64,000 nt of DNA from an uncultured Clostridia bacterium (GTDB lineage Bacteria > Bacillota > Clostridia > Christensenellales > Borkfalkiaceae): contig CANPZV010000001.1 of NCBI GenBank assembly GCA_947589285.1, positions 1-64,000 of the forward strand. Direction: 5' to 3'. The notes below the pieces were generated by a model that saw only the letters and a program-made list of their open reading frames with translations, searched no databases and was not told the DNA's origin. Made by a program: the position numbers and the translations under genes. This document shows, piece after piece, positions 37,980 through 46,421 of this stretch; positions within the stretch are counted from its first letter, which is position 1, and every line of letters begins with the position of its first letter.

Positions 37980-38720
37980 ATGAAGGAATTTTTCAAATCG
38001 GTCACGCCCTTTGAATACTGCCTTTGGGGCGGGGGGATCCTCGCGATCGTCCTCTCCTTTTTCCTGTGTCATAATTCTGACTATCTGAACCTTGCGGGGT
38101 CGATATGGGGCTGTTCCTGCCTCATTCTGCTCGCCAAGGGCAACGTCGTCGGGCAGATCATGAGCGTCATCTTTTCTGCCTACTACGGCTATGTGTCCTT
38201 CACGACGAAGTACTACGGGGAGATGATCACCTACGTCGGCATGACCGCCCCCATCGCCCTCGCCGCCGTCGTGAGCTGGATCCGCCACCCCTTTCAGGGC
38301 AAAAAGACGGAGGTGGAGATCGCAAGCCCCTCCCTCGCAAAATATCTTGCCGTGCTTTCCCTCTCTTTGCCCGTCACGATCGCCTTCTTCTTCATTCTCC
38401 ACGCCCTCGGCACGAACAACGTCGCGTGGAGCGCGGTCTCCGTCCTGACGAGCTTTGTCGCCGTCTGTCTCTCCTTTCTGCGCTCCCCCTACTACGCCGC
38501 CGCCTATGCGTGCAATGACGTCGTCCTCATCGTCCTTTGGTCGCTCGCCGCGGCTGCGGACAGGGAATACATCTCTCTCGTCGTCTGCTTTGCGGTGTTT
38601 CTCGCCGAGGACTGTTACGGCCTTCTGAATTGGCTGAAAATGCGCAGAAACCAAAAAAAGAACGGGGATAGCCCGTTCAAAGCGTCCGAAGGCGGAAACT
38701 CTTCGGAATATGGTTCTTGA
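37980..38720 (+). CDS. pnuC: Nicotinamide mononucleotide transporter PnuC family
   Basis: GSIWGCSCLILLAKGNVVGQIMSVIFSAYYGYVSFTTKYYGEMITYVGMT. Confidence 0.85.
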   Translation: MKEFFKSVTPFEYCLWGGGILAIVLSFFLCHNSDYLNLAGSIWGCSCLILLAKGNVVGQIMSVIFSAYYGYVSFTTKYYGEMITYVGMTAPIALAAVVSWIRHPFQGKKTEVEIASPSLAKYLAVLSLSLPVTIAFFFILHALGTNNVAWSAVSVLTSFVAVCLSFLRSPYYAAAYACNDVVLIVLWSLAAAADREYISLVVCFAVFLAEDCYGLLNWLKMRRNQKKNGDSPFKASEGGNSSEYGS

Positions 38721-40053
38721 TCGTCCCGTTCACGGCCTTGCCGATGCCGAGCGGGTAGCCGTCGAGACACAGGACGCACCAGCCGTTTTCGGCCTCGCGG
38801 GAAAGCGTCTCACCGTGCAGAAATCTCCTCGTCTCCTCCTCGGAGAGGGCGATTTTTTTCTTTGCGCGGTCTCCGAAGGCGAGCGCGAGCGCGTGGGCGG
38901 GCTTGAAATTTTTGCCGTCCCACTCGCCCAGCTCCACGCCGAGGCGGGACAGATACATGCCCGAAAGATCGGGCGTCCCGCGCGGGACGAGGCACATTCT
39001 GCCGTCGAGGAGGATATGGATCTCGCCGCGGGGAACTTCCCCGAAGAGATCGGCGCAGAATGCGGAGAACGCCCGCTCCGCCGCGATGTTTTTGCGGACG
39101 GCAAAGGGTTTGACGCGTGGGCGGACCCCCTCCCCTGCCCCTCCCCCTGACGCAGGGGGAGGGCAAGAGACAGCCGCTCCCTCATTGCCCCCTCCAATGG
39201 AGGGGGGTAGGGGGGTGGGCGTTCTCTCAAACAACGCCATGAAGTGCCCCTCTCCCTTGAATTCATGCGGGTAGAGCTTGCGCTGTTCTTTGAGCGTAAA
39301 ATCGGGGTGCCGCGCCAAAAATTCCTCCACCTGCCATTCGTCCTCCTCCTCGGAGAAGGTGCAGGTGGAATAGATCAGCCGCCCGCCCGCGCAGACCGTC
39401 TCGGCGGCGCAGTCGAGGATCTTTTTCTGCCGCGCGGCGCACATCATGACGTTCTCCTCGCTCCATTCGGGAATGGCGTTCGGCTCCTTTTTGAACATTC
39501 CCTCGCCCGAACAAGGGGCGTCCGCGAGGACGAGATCGAAGTAGGCGGGGAACTTTTCCGCGATCTTTTCGGGGGAGGCGGAGACGACGGCGCAGTTCAA
39601 AATGCCCATGCGCTCCACGTTTTCGGAGAGGACGGCGGCGCGCCTGACGTCAACCTCATTGGCGATGAGGACGCCCTCGCCCCCCATTTTCTGCGCGATG
39701 TGCGTCGCCTTGCCGCCCGGGGCGGCGCAGAGGTCGAGGACGCGCCCGCGGCACGCTCCCGCAAGTTCCCCCACCTCCATTGCCGACGGCTCCTGCATAT
39801 AATACAGCCCCATGAAGTGGTAGGGGTGTGCGCCGAGCCGTTCTCCCTCGGTGTAGAAGCCGCTCCCGCCGATCCGTTCGCCGAGGAGGAAGTCCTGCGG
39901 CGCGAGCTTGAGGAATTCCTCGGGGGAAAGTTTGAGCGTGTTGACGCGGATAGCCCGATAGGGCGGCTCCTTATAGGACGCCAAAAAGGCGGGGTAGTCG
40001 TCACCCAGCCTTTTTTGCATGCGCTGTAAAAACTTTTCGGGAAGAAAACACAT
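38677..40053 (-). CDS. RsmF/RsmB-like 16S rRNA m5C methyltransferase with in-frame repeat insert
   Basis: VLDLCAAPGGKATHIAQKM, DLVLADAPCSGEGMFKK, LIYSTCTFSEEEDE; insert TPTPLPPSIGGGNEGAAVSCPPPASGGGAGEGVRP. Confidence 0.92.
   Translation of the reverse strand: MCFLPEKFLQRMQKRLGDDYPAFLASYKEPPYRAIRVNTLKLSPEEFLKLAPQDFLLGERIGGSGFYTEGERLGAHPYHFMGLYYMQEPSAMEVGELAGACRGRVLDLCAAPGGKATHIAQKMGGEGVLIANEVDVRRAAVLSENVERMGILNCAVVSASPEKIAEKFPAYFDLVLADAPCSGEGMFKKEPNAIPEWSEENVMMCAARQKKILDCAAETVCAGGRLIYSTCTFSEEEDEWQVEEFLARHPDFTLKEQRKLYPHEFKGEGHFMALFERTPTPLPPSIGGGNEGAAVSCPPPASGGGAGEGVRPRVKPFAVRKNIAAERAFSAFCADLFGEVPRGEIHILLDGRMCLVPRGTPDLSGMYLSRLGVELGEWDGKNFKPAHALALAFGDRAKKKIALSEEETRRFLHGETLSREAENGWCVLCLDGYPLGIGKAVNGTIKNHIPKSFRLRTL
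39118..39228. repeat. Family A repeat inside the RsmF-like CDS
   Basis: Complement reads GCCCACCCCCCTACCCCCCTCCATTGGAGGGGGCAAT, matching intergenic family A copies. Confidence 0.85.
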
Positions 40054-40079
40054 GATAGAATTAAAAATTACGTCATGGA

Positions 40080-40335
40080 AAGCGCAGCCGAACCATCGCC
40101 GCATTCTCCCTGCGGTGACCCACCCTGCCCGCTCGCCGTGGGGGGAGTAAGAGCGGCACCCATGGAAGTAAGGCTTCCCCCTGTGGGGGGAAGCTGGCGA
40201 GCGGAGCGAGACTGATGAGGGGTGCTTCCAATCAGAATACCCCTCATCCGTCACGGCTATGCCGTGCCACCTTCCCCCCGAAGGGGGAAGGCTTTGCCTG
40301 CTCCCCTATGAGGGGCGACGAGAGAAATGCGGCGA
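40080..40335. repeat. Repeat mosaic upstream of the RsmF-like gene
   Basis: 'gtggggggagtaagagcggcacccatgg', 'cccctatgaggggcgacgagag'. Confidence 0.75.
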
Positions 40336-40340
40336 CCCCT

Positions 40341-41297
40341 TCAATCAATGGACATGGCAGAGCCGATCTGGTCGAGGGGAATGAACACCGCGCCCGCGCC
40401 CATGGCGTTCTGATAGCGCACGCCGCCCGCGCCCCGCGCGATGTAGACGTTGCACTCCGAGGGGTGGGACGTGTACCGCCCGCCCGCCTCAAAGATGGCG
40501 CGGACGAGCTTCGTGGAGATCTCCACTTCGTCCTCGACGTCCTTGGAAAAGCAGAAGATCTTTCCCTCGAGCGTACCGCCCTTCTTGCGGCGGTTCATGT
40601 GCTTGTTGACGACGCGGTAAAACGCCTCGTGCGCCTTGGCGTGGGCCTCCCGCTGGGATTCCTTCTCCGCGAGGTGGCGGTGCAGACCCTCCGAATCGGG
40701 GACGCGGATGCTGTAATTTTCGATCTTCCCCGCGCGGATGCCGTATTTTTCGATGAGTTGGGAGACGGTCAGTCCCTCCCGCTTGCAGAGGGCCTCGCAG
40801 ACCTTCATCGTCGCGAAGGCGTCGTCGGCGGCGCGATGCGGCACGAATTCGACGCCAAGGGCCTCCGCCATGACGCCAAGCCCCACCTGACGCTCGAAGC
40901 TGTTCTCCGTATTCATCCAAAAGAACTGCGTGTCGTGCCAGCGGAAGCGGAAGGACGGGAGATGATACCGCTTTGTTTCGAGATTGAGATAATTGACGTC
41001 GTTGAGCGTCGCGTGGCCAAAGACGATCGCCTCCTTGTCCTCCAAGAGACGCTTGATCTTTTTGTAGGCCGCGGGGAAGGGCGGGTACTTTTTGAAGTCC
41101 TCATACGCATAGGGAAGCACGAGGCCCTCCTTGCCCTTCCTGTCCGTGAGGTGGAATTTTCCGCGCGGATCCATGAGGAGGTCGTTTTTTTCGAGCAACG
41201 CAAAATTCTCGTCCGTGACAACATATCCGAACGCACACATTTTTGCTACATTTTTGAACACGCACGCGCATTCAATGTCGAAAAAAACGTACTTCAT
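40341..41297 (-). CDS. DEDDh 3'-5' exonuclease with C-terminal BRCT-like domain
   Basis: MKYVFFDIECACVF...AIVFGHATLNDVNYLNLE...HRAADDAFATMKV; EGKIFCFSKDVEDEVEISTKLVRAIFEAGGRYTSHPSECNVYI BRCT-like. Confidence 0.8.
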   Translation of the reverse strand: MKYVFFDIECACVFKNVAKMCAFGYVVTDENFALLEKNDLLMDPRGKFHLTDRKGKEGLVLPYAYEDFKKYPPFPAAYKKIKRLLEDKEAIVFGHATLNDVNYLNLETKRYHLPSFRFRWHDTQFFWMNTENSFERQVGLGVMAEALGVEFVPHRAADDAFATMKVCEALCKREGLTVSQLIEKYGIRAGKIENYSIRVPDSEGLHRHLAEKESQREAHAKAHEAFYRVVNKHMNRRKKGGTLEGKIFCFSKDVEDEVEISTKLVRAIFEAGGRYTSHPSECNVYIARGAGGVRYQNAMGAGAVFIPLDQIGSAMSID

Positions 41298-41318
41298 AGG
41301 ACAAACAAGAGATTATTT

Positions 41319-41770
41319 CGAACGATTTCTTTTGCTACGCAAAATAAATGCGTTCGAGGGGTCGGCGTTGTGCATTCCACAGCCCTGTCACCCCACGCAC
41401 TATGCTTCCCTGAAAGTCATTGTGGTTCCCGTTGGGTACCAAATGGGGTCGCCCACGGCGGAAGTGAATTCCGCCTAAGGCAAGGAAGTGGGAATGACAC
41501 CCCCTCAGTCACGCAAGGGCGCGTGACATCTCCCCTAAAAGGGGCAGCGAGGAGACTTCGTTCACGGGATCCTTCGCTACGCTCAGGATGACGCGAAGAG
41601 CGGGGCGACAAGGGGAAACTGCGTCATTCAGAGGTAGCGAAGCGACCGCCCCGTGCGCATTCTATTTTTGTCTAAGCACGGCACGAGCGCGAAGCGACCG
41701 AAGAATCCCGGAGAACGAAGTCCGTAGGTTTATGAGATGCTTCGGCTACGCCTCAGCATGAGCCGCGGCT
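41319..41770. repeat. Element B copy on minus strand (41319-41484) and families C/D
   Basis: Complement of cttgccttaggcggaattcacttccgccgtgggcgaccccatttggtacccaacgggaaccacaatgac. Confidence 0.9.
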
Positions 41771-41825
41771 TAGGATGAGCCTCTTCCTCTCATTCAAACG
41801 GAGCGACGGCCGCGGGGGCCATGCT

Positions 41826-43106
41826 TCACGGTATGATCTTTTCCTTCCCGCCCATGTAGGGACGGAGAACTTCGGGGATCTCCACGCTGCCGTCGGCGCA
41901 GAGGTGATTCTCCACGAACGCGATGAGCATGCGGGGCGGAGCGACAACGGTGTTGTTGAGGGTGTGCGCATAGGCCGTCCCCTTGTCGCTCTTATAGCGG
42001 ATGCCGAGCCGCCGCGCCTGCGCGTCCGTCAGATTGGAGCAGGACCCCACTTCAAAGTACTTCTTCTGGCGGGGAGACCACGCCTCGACGTCACAGCTCC
42101 TGTATTTGAGGTCGGCAAGGTCGCCCGAGCAGCATTCGAGCTGGCGCACGGGGATCCCCATGGAGACGAACAGCTCCACGGTGTACCGCCACAGCTTTTC
42201 ATACCACGCCTCGCTCTCTTCGGGCTTGCAGATGACGATCATCTCCTGCTTTTCGAATTGATGGATGCGGTAGATGCCGCGCTCCTCGATGCCGTGCGCC
42301 CCCTTCTCCTTCCTGAAACAGGGGGAATAGCTCGTGAGCGTCAGGGGAAGCTGTTTTTCGTCCACGGTCTGGCCCATGAAGCGGCCGATCATGGAGTGTT
42401 CGCTCGTGCCGATGAGGTAGAGGTCCTCCCCCTCGATCTTGTACATCATGCCGTCCATTTCCTCGAAGCTCATGACGCCCGAGACGACGGAGGAGCGGAT
42501 CATGAAGGGTGGGATGCAGTAGGTGAAGCCCTTGCCGATCATGAAGTCCCTCGCATAGCTCAGGACGGCGGAATGGAGGCGCGCAATGTCCCCCGTGAGG
42601 TAGTAGAAGCCCTGCCCGCTCGTGCGGCGCGCGCTGTCGATGTCGATGCCGCTGAGTTTTTCCAAGATATCGAGATGATAGGGGATCTCAAAATCGGGGA
42701 CCTTGGGTTCGAGGAAGCGCATGCGCTCGACGTTCTCGCTGTCGTCCTTGCCGATGGGCGTGTCCTTGGAGATGATGTTGGGAATGCGCATCATGACAGA
42801 CTTCAATTCCTCGGCGATCTCCTCGGACTCCTTCTCGATGGCGGCGAGCCGCTCGGCGTCGGCGTTCACTTCGGCCTTGACCCTTTCGGCCTCCTCCGTC
42901 CTCTTCTCGCGCATGAGCTGCCCGATCTGTTTGGAGAGGCTGTTGCGGGCGGCGCGGAGCTTGTCCCCTTCCGTCTGGAGGGAACGCCTCTTCCCGTCGA
43001 GTTCCAACGCCCGATCGACGAGCGGAAGCTTGCGGTCCTGAAACTTCTTTTTGATGTTCTCACGCACGAGATCGGGATCGCTGCGGAGAAGGGCAATATC
43101 TATCAT
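41826..43106 (-). CDS. serS: Seryl-tRNA synthetase
   Basis: MIDIALLRSDPDLVRENIKKKFQDR...HQFEKQEMIVICKPEES...LECCSGDLADLKYRSCDVEAWSP. Confidence 0.97.
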   Translation of the reverse strand: MIDIALLRSDPDLVRENIKKKFQDRKLPLVDRALELDGKRRSLQTEGDKLRAARNSLSKQIGQLMREKRTEEAERVKAEVNADAERLAAIEKESEEIAEELKSVMMRIPNIISKDTPIGKDDSENVERMRFLEPKVPDFEIPYHLDILEKLSGIDIDSARRTSGQGFYYLTGDIARLHSAVLSYARDFMIGKGFTYCIPPFMIRSSVVSGVMSFEEMDGMMYKIEGEDLYLIGTSEHSMIGRFMGQTVDEKQLPLTLTSYSPCFRKEKGAHGIEERGIYRIHQFEKQEMIVICKPEESEAWYEKLWRYTVELFVSMGIPVRQLECCSGDLADLKYRSCDVEAWSPRQKKYFEVGSCSNLTDAQARRLGIRYKSDKGTAYAHTLNNTVVAPPRMLIAFVENHLCADGSVEIPEVLRPYMGGKEKIIP

Positions 43107-43134
43107 GGCACGGTCACCTCATATCTTTTTTTAC

Positions 43135-43163
43135 ATTATACACTTTATTTTCGAAAATGGCAA
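43135..43163 (-). promoter_or_regulatory. serS promoter
   Basis: Minus strand TTGCCA-N17-TATAAT. Confidence 0.8.
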
Positions 43164-43182
43164 GGAGAATCGCCCGCAAGGT

Positions 43183-43211
43183 TTGACATTTTAGAGAATC
43201 GGGAGTATAAT
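43183..43211 (+). promoter_or_regulatory. P-type ATPase promoter
   Basis: TTGACA-N17-TATAAT. Confidence 0.85.
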
Positions 43212-43244
43212 GTAGGCGAACGTGAACAGAACACGGAGGAGACG

Positions 43245-45884
43245 ATGCGGCTATTTCACAAAAAAGCAGAACAACATGAGGAACCCGAGGTCCCTCCCGT
43301 CCCCGTCGCCGAGCCTGTGCGCGAGACGGAAAAGGTGGAGCAGCCCGACGATAAGCGCAGCTTTTCGGAGCGCATGCTCGACCACGGCGTGCAGGAGGAC
43401 AACGAGGAAGAGAAGAAAAAGCGCAAGGCTCTCCTGAAAAAATTCAGGAGATCTAAGTCCATTCCGACGGATCCCCCCGAACGCTTCACGCCCGACCTCG
43501 ACCAAGGCCTCACGCAGGAACAGGTGGAACTCCGCTTCAACCAGTTCCTCTTTAACGACGTCAATAAAAAGTATTCCAAGTCCTACGCGAGCATTTTCGT
43601 GGGGAATATTTTCACGTTCTTCAACCTGCTCTGCGTCATCGCCGCCGCCGCGCTCATCTATGCGGGGGCGGGGCTTTCCCAGTTCCTCTTCGTCGCCATC
43701 TTCGCCATCAACCTCTTCATCGGCATCATCCAGGAGGTCCTCGCGAAGAAACAGATCGACAAACTGTCCGTCCTCGTCTCGTCCACCGTCAAGGCCATGC
43801 GCGGGGGGATAAAGCTCGAGATCCCCGTCAATGAGATCGTCGTCGATGACGTCCTCATACTCGAGGCGGGCCAGCAGATCCCCGCCGACTGCGTCCTCGC
43901 GGAGGGCGTCGTGGAGTGCAACGAATCCCTCTTGACGGGCGAATCGGTCCCCGTGAAGAAGGGCATCGGGGACATGATGTATGCGGGTTCCTTCGTCGCA
44001 AGCGGCTCCTGCAAGGTGCGCGTGGAAAAGGTCGGGCGGGGGACTTACCTCAACAGCCTCACTTCCCGCGCCAAGAAGTACAAGAAGCCGCGCTCGGAGA
44101 TCATGAACTCCATTCATCTCTTCATCCGCGTCATCGCCGTCCTCATTCTCATCATCTCGACGATCACGATGTTCATCAGCTGGCACACGACGGGTGGGGA
44201 TCTCCCCGCTTCGATCATCGCAACGGCCGCGGTCGTCATCGGCATGATCCCCTCGGGGCTGCTCCTGCTCACCTCCATCGCCATGGCGGCGGGCGTGAGG
44301 CGGCTCGCAAAGAAGCACACCCTCGTGCAGGACCTCTACTCCCTCGAGATGCTCGCCCGCGTTGACGTCCTCTGCCTCGACAAGACGGGCACGATCACCG
44401 ACGGCAGGATGACGGTCAACGACTGCATGATCCTGAACAACTACACCGACTATTCCCTCGAGGACGTCATGGGGAGCATGCTCCTCTCCCTCGAGGACAA
44501 CAATCAGACCTCGATCGCGCTCGAGGCCCGCTTCGGCCACTCCAATGCCCTCCATGCGACGGCGAAGATCCCCTTCTCGTCCAAGAGGAAGCTCTCTGCC
44601 GTGACCTTCGGCGACGTCGGCACGTTCGTCATGGGCGCGCCCGAATTCGTGCTTCGCCCCATGCCGCCCAAGATCGAAAAGATCGTCAAACAATACGCGC
44701 AATCGGGGCTTCGCGTCCTCATGCTCGCCTATTCCCCCTCCCAGATCGCGGGGGAAAAGCTGCCCTCCCTCCTCCGCCCCATGGCGATCATCACGCTCGC
44801 GGACAACGTCCGTCCCGACGCCGTGGATACCATCAAGTGGTTCAAGGAGAACGACGTGGAGATCAAGATCATCTCGGGCGACAACCCCGTGACCGTCTCC
44901 GAAGTCGCCCGCCGCGTCGGCGTCAAGAACGCGAGCAATTACATCTCCCTCGACGGCCTGACCGAAGTCGAGGTACAGAACGTCGCGTCGCAATATACGG
45001 TGTTCGGCCGCGTCACCCCCGAGCAGAAGGCGATCTTGGTACAGGCCCTCAAAAAGCAGGGCGCGACCGTCGCCATGACGGGGGACGGCGTCAACGACAT
45101 TCTCGCTTTGAAGGAGGCAGACTGCGCGATCACCGTCGCCTCGGGCAGCGAGGCCGCGCGGAACGTCTCCCACCTCGTCCTCACCGACAACAACTTCCTC
45201 AATCTCCCCTCCGTCGTCTATGAGGGGAGGCGGGTCATCAACAACATCAAGGCGTCCGCCGCCCTCTACATCACAAAGACGCTCTTCATCACCGTCCTTG
45301 CGATCCTGTGCGCGTGCCTGAGGGAGACCTACTTCTTCCAGCCCAACAACATGCTCCTCTTCGAGATCCTCGTGGCCGCATTCCCCTCCGCGGTCGTCAC
45401 GATCTTCCAGCCGAATGCCGAAAAGGTCAAGGGAAAATTCATTCCGTTCGTCCTGTCGCGAAGTATCCCCGGGGCGTTGACGCTCATTCTGTGCGTGATG
45501 GCCGTCTATGGCGGCGTCAAGATCTTCCCCCAATACTTCGGGAACATCAGCGACGAATACACCGTCATGATCAACGGCGTACTCACGACAAAGTCCTTCA
45601 CCAACTGCCTGTTCACGCTGGCGATGACGTTCGGCGGGCTTGTCGTGCTGTACAGGATCCTGCAACCCTTCAATCTGCTCCGCATTGCCGTCTATGCGGT
45701 CTCGATCGGCGTGACGGTCCTGGTTTTCACGGTGCCCGTCCTCGGTGACCTCATCTACGAACCCTGGGACCAGATCTCCCTCGACATCACTAAGATCTTG
45801 TTCATGCTCGTCATCGTCCTCGCCGCCTTCCCCGTGTCGAACGCCCTCGTGAAGCTGTGCGACATGATGAACCCGTCCGAATGA
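43245..45884 (+). CDS. HAD-IC cation-translocating P-type ATPase with acidic N-terminal extension
   Basis: LCLDKTGTITDGRMTVNDC, LLTGESVPVKKG, AMTGDGVNDILALKEADCAI. Confidence 0.92.
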   Translation: MRLFHKKAEQHEEPEVPPVPVAEPVRETEKVEQPDDKRSFSERMLDHGVQEDNEEEKKKRKALLKKFRRSKSIPTDPPERFTPDLDQGLTQEQVELRFNQFLFNDVNKKYSKSYASIFVGNIFTFFNLLCVIAAAALIYAGAGLSQFLFVAIFAINLFIGIIQEVLAKKQIDKLSVLVSSTVKAMRGGIKLEIPVNEIVVDDVLILEAGQQIPADCVLAEGVVECNESLLTGESVPVKKGIGDMMYAGSFVASGSCKVRVEKVGRGTYLNSLTSRAKKYKKPRSEIMNSIHLFIRVIAVLILIISTITMFISWHTTGGDLPASIIATAAVVIGMIPSGLLLLTSIAMAAGVRRLAKKHTLVQDLYSLEMLARVDVLCLDKTGTITDGRMTVNDCMILNNYTDYSLEDVMGSMLLSLEDNNQTSIALEARFGHSNALHATAKIPFSSKRKLSAVTFGDVGTFVMGAPEFVLRPMPPKIEKIVKQYAQSGLRVLMLAYSPSQIAGEKLPSLLRPMAIITLADNVRPDAVDTIKWFKENDVEIKIISGDNPVTVSEVARRVGVKNASNYISLDGLTEVEVQNVASQYTVFGRVTPEQKAILVQALKKQGATVAMTGDGVNDILALKEADCAITVASGSEAARNVSHLVLTDNNFLNLPSVVYEGRRVINNIKASAALYITKTLFITVLAILCACLRETYFFQPNNMLLFEILVAAFPSAVVTIFQPNAEKVKGKFIPFVLSRSIPGALTLILCVMAVYGGVKIFPQYFGNISDEYTVMINGVLTTKSFTNCLFTLAMTFGGLVVLYRILQPFNLLRIAVYAVSIGVTVLVFTVPVLGDLIYEPWDQISLDITKILFMLVIVLAAFPVSNALVKLCDMMNPSE

Positions 45885-45906
45885 CGCTTTCACGGTCCCG
45901 AACCGC

Positions 45907-45932
45907 AAGGCCCCTCCCCAAGGGGCCTTTTT
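45907..45932 (+). terminator. Rho-independent terminator
   Basis: AAGGCCCCT-CCCC-AGGGGCCTTTTT. Confidence 0.85.
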
Positions 45933-45943
45933 CATTGAAGATC

Positions 45944-46310
45944 GAGCGCGGCGGGACGCATGTCCCGCCGCGCTCATGTTGGGGCCATACGGGGCCAAGG
46001 AATTCTCTCGATTTAATTAAAAATTAAAAATTGAAAATTAAAAATTGCGGCGGGGGATAATTAAGAACGAACCCCCACCCCAACCCTCGGTTACGGCGGC
46101 AGGGACCGCCGTAACGCCATCGGCGAGGCCACGCCTCATGTCGCGTCGCAGCTCACAGCCCACAGGGCTGTTGAGCAGAACTGCGCCGCTCCACCCTTTC
46201 CAAGGGGGCAGGCGGGAAAGCGCGAAATCGCGCCTCCCCCCTTATACATGAGGGGGGAGGGCAGGGAAGGGGGTGCCTTCCCGCTCCCCCTATAAATGAC
46301 GACGAGAAAA
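45944..46310. repeat. Repeat mosaic; perfect hairpin GAGCGCGGCGGGAC-GCAT-GTCCCGCCGCGCTC at 45944-45975
   Basis: Same hairpin at 56609-56640; AT-rich heptamer tract 46014-46048; family A with '(c)ggttacggcggcagggaccgccgtaac'. Confidence 0.9.
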
Positions 46311-46421
46311 TAAAATTATACATTGTGAAATTTATAAAATTTAATTTATCATGGGGCATTTCCTTGACGGGAGCCATAATATTTAGTATAATTACATCAA
46401 TTCATGCAATAGAGGTGCATC

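Noticed and set aside
37980-38720. Possible NAD-type riboswitch before pnuC
   Set aside because: The short upstream interval contains only the terminator of the preceding gene
41319-41484. Element B considered as an insertion sequence
   Set aside because: Too short to encode a transposase and no flanking direct repeats could be confirmed by eye
40215-41591. ORFs containing peptides such as 'RHSERSEES', 'HPERSEGSRERS', 'SRMSSA' across intergenic regions
   Set aside because: Translations of the dispersed repeats, not conserved proteins
43251-45998. Very long minus-strand ORFs opposite known genes (also 7558-9375, 22445-24073, 46392-49064 minus; 25007-26089, 27713-29089, 29352-30314 plus)
   Set aside because: GC-rich shadow ORFs with low-complexity E/G/D/R composition, antisense to well-supported genes
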